Of a stretch of DNA of 11,037 nt, positions 5,707 to 11,037 are shown piece after piece. The translations under genes were made by a program, and so were the position numbers. This DNA is from Ectothiorhodospiraceae bacterium. GTDB taxonomy: Bacteria; Pseudomonadota; Gammaproteobacteria; Nitrococcales; AK92. Below the pieces are notes generated by a model. That model ran no database searches, was not told where the DNA came from, and worked only from the letters and a program-made list of their open reading frames with translations. Location: positions 1 to 11,037 of the forward strand of contig JAJUFY010000049.1 in the NCBI GenBank assembly GCA_029263635.1, read 5' to 3'. Each line of letters begins with the position of its first letter. Position 1 is the stretch's first letter.

Positions 5707-6933
5707 ATGGCTAAGAATTTTTTTGCCTTATTTAAGTCTGGCTTAGTCTCGCTGCTGGCGCTGGCCGTCTTGCTGCCGCAGGCCCAGGCCCAGCAACCGA
5801 TCCGGCTCGGCGGCATCTTCATCATGTCGGGGGCGGCGTCCGTCTATGGCAAGTTCGCCCAGCAGGGCATCCAGCTCGCGGTCGACGAGATCAACGCCGC
5901 GGGCGGCGTGCTGGGCCGCAAGCTCGAGTTCCGTATCGAGGACAGCCAGGGCAAGGCCGACGTCGCCATCCAGGCCGCGCGCAAGCTGGTGTTCCAGGAC
6001 CGGGTCGACGCCCTGCTGGGACTGGACAGCTCCGGCGTGGCCACCGGGCTGGTGCCGGTGATGCCGGAACTGCGCCGGCCGCTGATCATCACCCACGCCG
6101 CCACGCCCGATGCCACCGGCAAGCTCTGCAACCGCTACACCTTCCGCATCAGCGTCAACGTCAATCAGAACATGATGGCCGCCGCCCACGTCGCCGCCGA
6201 TTCCGGCGCCAAACGCTGGACCACCATCGGCCCCGACTACGCCTTCGGCCATCAGTCCTGGGAGTACTTCAGCAAATACCTCAAGGAACTGAAGCCCGAT
6301 GTCGAGCTGATGAAGGAAACCGCCTTCCCCCGCTTCGGCAACGAGGACTTCACGCCCTTCATCAACAGCGTCATGGCTGCCGAGCCGGATGGCGTGCTGA
6401 TCTCGGTCTGGGGCGGCGATCTGGTGAACTTCGTGCGCCAGGCGCGCAACCTCGGCTTCTTCGATCGCGACATGCAGGTCCTGATGACGGTGGGCGCTGC
6501 CACCGAGGTGCTGTCGGCCCTCGGCGAGGACATGCCGGAGGGCGTCTGGCTCGGCACCCGCTACTGGTTCGATGCCCACGACAACCCCGTCAACCAGGCT
6601 TTCGTCAAGGCCTACATGAAGCGCTACAAGACGCCGCCGAGCTATAACGCCGAAGGCGCCTATGCCGCGGTGTATGCCTACAAAGCGGCCATGGAGAAGG
6701 CCGGCAGCGCCGATCCGGAGAAGGTCACCGAGGCGCTCTCCGATCTCGGCTTCCAGGCGCCCAACGGCGAGATCAGCTTCCGTGCCGGCGATCACCAGGC
6801 CGTGGTGGGGCCGACCTGGGGCAGGGCCGCGGCCATGAACAGCGACTACGGCATCCGCATGCTGGACCCGGTACGCAGCTTCAAGGGCGAGGACGTCACC
6901 CCCAGCGTCGAGGAGACCGGCTGCAGGCTGTAG
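5707..6933 (+). CDS. HAAT-family ABC transporter periplasmic binding protein
   Basis: 408-residue periplasmic substrate-binding protein of the Leu/Ile/Val (type I, Peripla_BP_6) family, which captures the ligand and delivers it to the LivHM channel. A Sec signal peptide is clear: basic N-region (K3, K10), hydrophobic core (about 12-23) and an AQA|QQ cleavage site after residue 28. The mature protein opens with IRLGGIFIMSGAASVYG (32-48), then GIQLAVDEINAAGGVLGRKLE (54-74), EDSQGKADVAIQAARKLV (78-95) and LDSSGVATGLVPV (106-118), the usual ligand-contact loop region. GPDYAFGHQ (175-183) and YNAEGAYAAVYAYKAAMEKAG (313-333) are also typical. Cysteines at 141 and 406 could form a disulfide. The ligand is unknown; the nearby acyl-CoA ligase suggests a carboxylic acid. 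The first 14 or so codons are strikingly AT-rich and include two TTA codons, unlike the rest of the gene. Confidence 0.93.
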   Translation: MAKNFFALFKSGLVSLLALAVLLPQAQAQQPIRLGGIFIMSGAASVYGKFAQQGIQLAVDEINAAGGVLGRKLEFRIEDSQGKADVAIQAARKLVFQDRVDALLGLDSSGVATGLVPVMPELRRPLIITHAATPDATGKLCNRYTFRISVNVNQNMMAAAHVAADSGAKRWTTIGPDYAFGHQSWEYFSKYLKELKPDVELMKETAFPRFGNEDFTPFINSVMAAEPDGVLISVWGGDLVNFVRQARNLGFFDRDMQVLMTVGAATEVLSALGEDMPEGVWLGTRYWFDAHDNPVNQAFVKAYMKRYKTPPSYNAEGAYAAVYAYKAAMEKAGSADPEKVTEALSDLGFQAPNGEISFRAGDHQAVVGPTWGRAAAMNSDYGIRMLDPVRSFKGEDVTPSVEETGCRL

Positions 6934-6954
6934 CTCACGGCAGCGGATGAGCCG

Positions 6955-6977
6955 GCGGCCGCGCACAGCGCGGCCGC
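6955..6977 (+). repeat. Perfect 10-bp GC hairpin between binding-protein gene and livH
   Basis: GCGGCCGCGC, loop ACA, then GCGCGGCCGC form a perfect all-GC stem 21 nt after the binding-protein stop and 7 nt before the GGGAG site of livH. No U-tract follows, so it is not a standard terminator. Position and strength suggest a 3' stabiliser or partial transcription block that raises binding-protein output over the membrane subunits, as described for intercistronic stem-loops in other ABC importer operons. The function is inferred. Confidence 0.75.
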
Positions 6978-6995
6978 ACCAGATGGGAGCCGTTC

Positions 6996-7865
6996 ATGCC
7001 AAGCATTATCGCCGCGCTGCTGAACAGCCTGGACATCGCGATGCTGCTGTTCGTCATCGCCGTCGGGCTCAACATCATCTTCGGCGTGCTCAACATCATC
7101 AATTTCGCCCACGGCGGGCTGTACATGCTGGGCGCGTATTTCACCTATACGCTGGTCGGCCGGCTGGGGCTGCCGTTCTGGCCGGCGCTGCTGCTGGCGC
7201 CGCTGGCGGTGGCAGCCATCGCCGCCGTGCTGGAGCGGCTGGTGCTGTACCGGGTTTACGGCCGGCACGTCACCGACAGTCTGCTGCTGACCTTTGCGCT
7301 GCTGCTGATCATCGACGAGGGCGTGCGCATGATCTGGGGCTCGGGCATCCATGTGGTGCGGCCGCCGGAGCTGTTGCAGGGCAGGGTGAACTTCGCCGGC
7401 GTCAGCTATCCGCTCTACAGCGCCTTCGTCATCACCAGCGGCGTGGTGCTGCTGGCGGCGCTGTGGGCGCTGTTCAACCGCACCCGGATCGGGCGCGTCG
7501 TGCGGGCAGCGGCCATCGACCGCGACATGGCGCAGACCATCGGCATCAACGTGCCGGCGGTGGTGACCGGGGTGTTCGCCTTCGGCGCCTGGATCGCCGC
7601 GATCGGCGGTGTGGTGGCCGCGCCGATGCGGGCCATCGATCCGGGCATGGGCGACAAGATCATCATCGAGTCGTTCATCGTGGTGGTGATCGGCGGCCTG
7701 GGCAGCTTCCCGGGCGCGCTGCTCGGCGCGCTGGTGCTGGGGCTGATCCACGGCTTCGGCGGTCGCTACCTGCCGCAGATCAACCTGGTGCTGCCGTACA
7801 TCGGCATGGCGCTGGTGTTGCTGTGGCGGCCGCACGGCCTGTTGGGCAGGAGGGCTGCCGCATGA
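6996..7865 (+). CDS. livH: Branched-chain-type ABC transporter permease LivH
   Basis: 289-residue inner-membrane permease, one of the two channel subunits of the HAAT importer. The family hallmark GLNIIFGVLNIINFAHGGLYMLGAY (24-48) is intact. Further hydrophobic segments lie near 62-83, 96-114, 142-160, 189-210, 225-252 and 262-277, consistent with about eight transmembrane helices. The cytoplasmic loop RVVRAAAIDRDMAQTIGINV (167-186) matches the ATPase-contacting EAA-like loop of LivH proteins. VVIGGLGSFPGALLGALVLGL (230-250) is the usual C-terminal block. Length is typical (about 290). The start at 6996 follows GGGAG with a 6-nt gap and comes 62 nt after the binding-protein stop. Its TGA overlaps the livM ATG by 4 nt. 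The substrate may differ from leucine/isoleucine/valine. Confidence 0.95.
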   Translation: MPSIIAALLNSLDIAMLLFVIAVGLNIIFGVLNIINFAHGGLYMLGAYFTYTLVGRLGLPFWPALLLAPLAVAAIAAVLERLVLYRVYGRHVTDSLLLTFALLLIIDEGVRMIWGSGIHVVRPPELLQGRVNFAGVSYPLYSAFVITSGVVLLAALWALFNRTRIGRVVRAAAIDRDMAQTIGINVPAVVTGVFAFGAWIAAIGGVVAAPMRAIDPGMGDKIIIESFIVVVIGGLGSFPGALLGALVLGLIHGFGGRYLPQINLVLPYIGMALVLLWRPHGLLGRRAAA

Positions 7866-8866
7866 ACCGCAACGCGTCTGCGCCATCCGCCTCGGTCGCC
7901 GCCGGCGCCGCTGCGCGCCCGTCCGGCTGGCGGCTGGCCGTGCCGCTGAGCCTGGTGCTGCTGCTGGCAGTGCTCGCCGCGCTGCCGAGCTTCGCGCCGT
8001 ACTTCTACATCTTCGTCGTCACCGAGATCCTGATCATGGGGTTGTTCGCGGCGAGTTTTAATCTGATCTTCGGCTACACCGGCATGCTCTCCTTCGGCCA
8101 TGCGGCGTTCTTCGGCATGGGGGCATACACCACCGCCATGCTGCTGCTGCACGTCGAGCTGCCGCTGGTCTGGGCGCTGCTGGCGTCGATGGCGACGGCG
8201 GCGCTGCTGGCGCTGGTGATCGGCTTTCTCAGCGTGCGCCTGAGCGAGGTCTACTTCGCCATGCTGACGCTGGCCTTCGGGATGATGGTCTACGCCGTCG
8301 CCCATCAGTGGCGCAGCCTGACCAACGGCAGCGACGGCATCACCGGCTTCCTGCTGCGCGATTTCGGCCTGGGGCTGGACCTGCAGCTGGCGGATCCGGC
8401 GGTGTACTACCGGGTGGTGCTGGCCGTGGTGGCGATCGCCGCGGCGGTGCTGTATCTGATCACCCGCTCGTCGTTCGGACTCATGCTCAGAGCCATCAGC
8501 GAGAATCCGGAGCGGGTGGCGTTCTGCGGGATCGACGTGCGCCGTCACCGGCTGGCGGCCTTCGTCATCGCCGGGTTGTTCGCGGGGCTGGCAGGCGCGC
8601 TGTTCGCGCCGTTCAACCGGGTCGCCAGCCCGGACATGCTGCACTGGAGCCAGTCCGCCGAGCCGGTGCTGATGACCATCCTCGGCGGGGCCGGTTATTT
8701 CCTCGGGCCGTTCTTCGGCGCGGCGATGTTCGTGCTGCTGGAAACCTGGATCACCAGCTATACCGAGCACTGGATGCTGTTTCTCGGCATCGCGCTGGCG
8801 CTGCTGGTGATGTTCTTCCGCCGCGGCGTGCTGGGCACGCTGCTCGACCGGATGCTGAGACGATGA
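7862..8866 (+). CDS. livM: Branched-chain-type ABC transporter permease LivM
   Basis: 334-residue inner-membrane permease, partner of LivH. The hallmark NLIFGYTGMLSFGHAAFFGMGAYT (67-90) is intact. It is followed by SVRLSEVYFAMLTLAFGMMVYA (124-145), the FGLMLRAISENPERVAFCGIDV loop (205-226) that should contact the ATPases, and MTILGGAGYFLGPFFGAAMFV (271-291). About eight to ten hydrophobic segments are visible. The start at 7862 has AGGAGG 8 nt upstream inside the end of livH, and the ATGA overlap with the livH stop argues for coupled translation. Residues 1-22 are a polar, Ala/Ser-rich lead before the first helix, somewhat longer than in minimal LivM proteins. The TGA overlaps the livG start by 4 nt. 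The same frame stays open upstream to 6947 by chance, inside livH. Confidence 0.95.
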   Translation: MNRNASAPSASVAAGAAARPSGWRLAVPLSLVLLLAVLAALPSFAPYFYIFVVTEILIMGLFAASFNLIFGYTGMLSFGHAAFFGMGAYTTAMLLLHVELPLVWALLASMATAALLALVIGFLSVRLSEVYFAMLTLAFGMMVYAVAHQWRSLTNGSDGITGFLLRDFGLGLDLQLADPAVYYRVVLAVVAIAAAVLYLITRSSFGLMLRAISENPERVAFCGIDVRRHRLAAFVIAGLFAGLAGALFAPFNRVASPDMLHWSQSAEPVLMTILGGAGYFLGPFFGAAMFVLLETWITSYTEHWMLFLGIALALLVMFFRRGVLGTLLDRMLRR

Positions 8867-9624
8867 CCGAGCCTATCCTCTCCGTGACCGGACTGGGCAA
8901 GGCTTTCGGCGGCGTGCGCGCGGTGGACGGCGTATCGCTGGAGGTGATGCCGCGTGAGACGGTGGCGCTGATCGGACCCAACGGTGCCGGCAAGACCACC
9001 TTCTACAACATGATCTCCGGCCGCATGAAGCCGAGCAGCGGCCGCGTGCGCTTCCAGGGCCGCGACATCACCGGCCTGCCGCCGCATGCCATCAGCCGCC
9101 TGGGCGTGTCGCGCTCGTTCCAGATCAACAACGTCTTTACCGAGCTTACCGCCCGGGAGAATGTCGAAGTCGCGCTGACCGCGCTGCATGGCAGGGCATT
9201 CTCCCTGTTCCGCCCGGCCTCGCGCGACCGGCGGCTGCTGGCCGAGGCCGATGCGGTGCTGGAGCGGCTGGGGCTGCGGCCTTTGGCCGACACCCGCGCC
9301 GGCGTGCTGAGCTATGGCGACAAGCGGCTGCTGGAGATCGCCATCGTGCTGGCCACCCGGCCAAAGCTGGTGCTGCTCGACGAGCCGACCGCCGGCATGA
9401 CGCCGGAAGAGACCCGCCACGTCACCCGGCTGATCCGCGGCCTGGCCGAAACCGGTGAATACACCTTCCTGATCACCGAGCACGACATGAACGTGGTGTT
9501 CGACCTGGCCGACCGGATCGTGGTCATGCACCGTGGCCGGCTGCTCGCGCAGGGCACGCCGGAGCAGATCCGCAGCGACCGCGCCGTGCGCGAGGCCTAT
9601 CTGGGCGAGGAGGAGAGCGCCTGA
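8863..9624 (+). CDS. livG: Branched-chain-type ABC transporter ATPase LivG
   Basis: 253-residue cytoplasmic ABC ATPase powering the LivHM channel together with LivF. Walker A GPNGAGKTT is at 38-46, the Q-loop glutamine at Q87 (SRSFQINNVF), and the signature LSYGDKRLLEIA at 149-160. Walker B LVLLDEPTAGM is at 169-179 with E174 as catalytic base, and the H-loop is ITEHDMN (H207). LivG proteins usually read L-x-Y-G-x in the signature, so the Y in place of the canonical G is a family trait. D153, where Q is commoner, is a small departure. The C-terminal GTPEQIRSDRAVREAYLGEE (231-250) is the LivG-type tail. It begins at the ATGA overlap with livM, with only a weak ribosome site, and shares one base with livF at TGATG. 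Confidence 0.96.
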   Translation: MTEPILSVTGLGKAFGGVRAVDGVSLEVMPRETVALIGPNGAGKTTFYNMISGRMKPSSGRVRFQGRDITGLPPHAISRLGVSRSFQINNVFTELTARENVEVALTALHGRAFSLFRPASRDRRLLAEADAVLERLGLRPLADTRAGVLSYGDKRLLEIAIVLATRPKLVLLDEPTAGMTPEETRHVTRLIRGLAETGEYTFLITEHDMNVVFDLADRIVVMHRGRLLAQGTPEQIRSDRAVREAYLGEEESA

Positions 9625-10325
9625 TGCTGCAGGTCGAGGACATCCACACCTACTACGACGAAAGCCACGCCCTGCAGGGCGTGAGCCTCGAGGTTCGGAC
9701 TGGCGAGGTGGTCTGCCTGCTGGGCCGCAATGGCGCCGGCAAGAGCACGACGCTCAAGAGCATCATGGGGCTCACGCCGCCGCGGCGGGGGCGGATCCGC
9801 TTCGACGGCGAGGAGATCCAGGGCCGGCCGCCGCACTGGATCGCCCGTCGCGGCATTGCGCTGGTGCCGGAGGACCGGCGCATCTTCGCCGGGCTGACGG
9901 TGCGGGAGAATCTGGAAGTGGCCATGCCGCCGCGCCCGGTCGGCGAGCGGCGCTGGCCGATCGAGCGCATCTTCGACGAGTACCCGATGCTGGCCGAGCT
10001 GCGCGACCAGGATGGCGGCACCCTCTCCGGCGGCCAGCAGCAGGTGCTGGCCATCGCCCGCGCACTCGCCACCGAGCCGCGACTGCTGTTGCTGGACGAG
10101 CCGAACGAAGGGCTGGCGCCGGTCATCGTCCAGCAGATCGGCGCGCTGGTCGACCGGCTGGCGGAGACCACCACCATCCTGTTTACCGACCAGAGCCTGT
10201 CATTCGCGCTCAGGCACGCCAGCCGCGGCTACATCCTGCAGAAGGGGCGGGTGGTGTACGAGGGCTCGACGGAAATCATCCGCAGCGATCCGGGCGTGCA
10301 GGAGCGGTTTTTGTCGGTGGCGTAG
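9624..10325 (+). CDS. livF: Branched-chain-type ABC transporter ATPase LivF
   Basis: 233-residue cytoplasmic ABC ATPase, second nucleotide-binding subunit of the importer. Walker A GRNGAGKST is at 34-42, the region GIALVPEDRRIFAGLTVRENLEVA at 77-100 is diagnostic of LivF, and the signature LSGGQQQ is at 134-140. Walker B is LLLLDEP (154-160) with E159. The stretch after it reads DEPNEGLAP, where many relatives have DEPSLGLAP or DEPTEGIQP. The H-loop segment reads LFTDQSLSFAL instead of the usual VEQN-type LivF sequence, so Q190 takes the position of the family's Gln and the preceding E is D. Length is typical. It overlaps the livG stop by one base and has AGGAGG at 9608-9613. The stop is followed after 48 nt by the acyl-CoA ligase. 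Confidence 0.96.
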   Translation: MLQVEDIHTYYDESHALQGVSLEVRTGEVVCLLGRNGAGKSTTLKSIMGLTPPRRGRIRFDGEEIQGRPPHWIARRGIALVPEDRRIFAGLTVRENLEVAMPPRPVGERRWPIERIFDEYPMLAELRDQDGGTLSGGQQQVLAIARALATEPRLLLLDEPNEGLAPVIVQQIGALVDRLAETTTILFTDQSLSFALRHASRGYILQKGRVVYEGSTEIIRSDPGVQERFLSVA

Positions 10326-10373
10326 GCCGATCGGCGGCGCGCCGCGACCAGTTGGGAACGCTGGAGGGGAGAG

Positions 10374-11037
10374 ATGGAGTTGCAAGGCAGGCCGAATGGC
10401 GGCTATCTGGCGCCGCGCCAGGCCAACTACGTGCCGCTCACGCCGCTGTCGCTGCTGGGCTGGGCGGCCAGGGTCTACCCCGGGCACACCGCCGTCATCC
10501 ACGGCGAGGTCCGTACCAGCTACCGGGAGTTCGAGTCGCGCTGCCGCCGGCTGGCCTCGGCTCTCCGGGCGCGCGGCGTCAGGCCGGGCGCCACCGTTGC
10601 CGCCATGCTGCCCAACATACCGGCCATGCTGGAAGCGCATCACGGCGTGCCGATGCTGGGCGCGGTGCTGAATGCCATCAATACCCGTCTCGACCCCGAC
10701 ACCATCGCCTACATCCTCGACCACGGCAAAGCCGAGGTGCTGCTGACCGATACCGAGTTCGCCCCGGTGATCCGGGCGGCGCTTGCGAAGGCCAGGCGGC
10801 GGCCGCTGGTGGTGGATATCGACGATCCGCTCGGGCCGGGCGGCGAGCGGCTGGGCGGGCTCGACTACGAGGCCCTGCTGGCCGAGGGCGATCCGGACTT
10901 TGCCTGGCGCTGGCCGGAACACGAATGGGAGTCCATCAGCCTCAATTACACCTCCGGCACCACCGGCCGCCCGAAGGGCGTGCTCTACCACCACCGCGGC
11001 GCGCACCAGGGCGTTGGCCACGTGGTTGCCGGCCAGC
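10374..11037 (+). CDS. AMP-forming acyl-CoA synthetase (partial, cut by window end)
   Basis: The first 221 codons of an ANL-superfamily acyl-CoA synthetase, still open at the window edge; full-length enzymes are about 500-560 residues. Such enzymes activate a carboxylic acid to an acyl-adenylate and then to the CoA thioester. The opening NYVPLTPLSLLGWAARVYPGHTAVIHGEVRTSY (18-50) and LGAVLNAINTRLDP (95-108) resemble medium/long-chain and AlkK- or DmdB-like ligases. The ATP phosphate-binding motif YTSGTTGRPKG (192-202) is intact. GGAGG lies 6 nt before the ATG at 10374. The gene follows livF by 48 nt on the same strand and is likely in the same operon, so its substrate may be what the transporter brings in. 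Chain length or aromatic preference depends on the missing C-terminal half. There is no signal peptide. Confidence 0.92.
   Translation, partial: MELQGRPNGGYLAPRQANYVPLTPLSLLGWAARVYPGHTAVIHGEVRTSYREFESRCRRLASALRARGVRPGATVAAMLPNIPAMLEAHHGVPMLGAVLNAINTRLDPDTIAYILDHGKAEVLLTDTEFAPVIRAALAKARRRPLVVDIDDPLGPGGERLGGLDYEALLAEGDPDFAWRWPEHEWESISLNYTSGTTGRPKGVLYHHRGAHQGVGHVVAGQ

Noticed and set aside
5743..6966. 407-residue open frame on the minus strand, antisense to the binding-protein gene
   Set aside because: It mirrors a gene with a signal peptide and full family motifs. The translation is Gly/His/Asp-rich with no recognisable domain, and long antisense frames are expected in GC-rich coding DNA.
6846..8770. 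Long minus-strand open frames (346 and 334 residues) opposite livH and livM
   Set aside because: The translations are His/Gln/Arg-rich low-complexity strings, as expected from reverse reading of hydrophobic codons. The plus strand encodes clear permeases.
10326..10345. Overlapping palindromes (GCCGATCGGC and GCGGCGCGCCGC) just after the livF stop, considered as a terminator
   Set aside because: The two share bases, leave only short stems with workable loops, and no U-tract follows. The next gene starts 48 nt away on the same strand, so read-through is more likely.

Overview
This 11-kb window is ordinary protein-coding chromosome from a high-GC bacterium. Codons strongly prefer G or C in the third position, genes are tightly packed, and good Shine-Dalgarno sites precede many starts. 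A SlyD-type prolyl isomerase with a His-rich tail, a Tat-exported PhoX/DUF839 protein and a Liv-type transporter next to an acyl-CoA ligase all fit Pseudomonadota, probably Gamma- or Betaproteobacteria. I cannot name the genus from the sequence alone. I see no rRNA, tRNA, CRISPR array, insertion sequence, prophage gene or attachment site. The longest stretch without a gene is the 215 bp at 5492-5706.

Left part, minus strand (2833 down to 62): three co-directional genes encode a flavodoxin-fold NADPH/FMN reductase-like protein, a PPP-type metallophosphoesterase, and a Tat-exported (possibly lipidated) PhoX/DUF839-family phosphatase-like protein. Gaps of 19 and 50 nt suggest one transcript. A plus-strand slyD gene (2937-3419) diverges from this group. 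A candidate sigma-70 promoter, overlapped by a perfect 6-bp inverted repeat, lies in the 103-bp gap.

Middle part, minus strand (5491 down to 3447): a classical NAD-type short-chain dehydrogenase/reductase is followed after 23 nt by a 12-TM-type MFS transporter, probably as a two-gene operon. The MFS gene converges on slyD with only 27 bp between stop codons, and an imperfect hairpin spans the slyD stop.

Right part, plus strand (5707 to beyond the end): this is a complete five-component branched-chain/HAAT-family ABC importer. The order is periplasmic binding protein, LivH and LivM permeases, LivG and LivF ATPases, followed directly by an AMP-forming acyl-CoA ligase cut by the window edge. 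The livH-livM, livM-livG and livG-livF junctions overlap by 4, 4 and 1 nt, which indicates translational coupling. A very strong perfect 10-bp GC hairpin sits between the binding-protein gene and livH, where differential mRNA stability is often set. The ligase suggests that the imported substrate is an organic acid activated to a CoA thioester on entry, not necessarily an amino acid. The divergently transcribed SDR and MFS genes may belong to the same catabolic unit, but that is inference.

I did not find a clearly new biological system here. The observations most worth following are the transporter-ligase cassette and its unknown substrate, the intercistronic hairpin, the AT-rich, TTA-containing start of the binding-protein gene, and the dyad over the slyD promoter.
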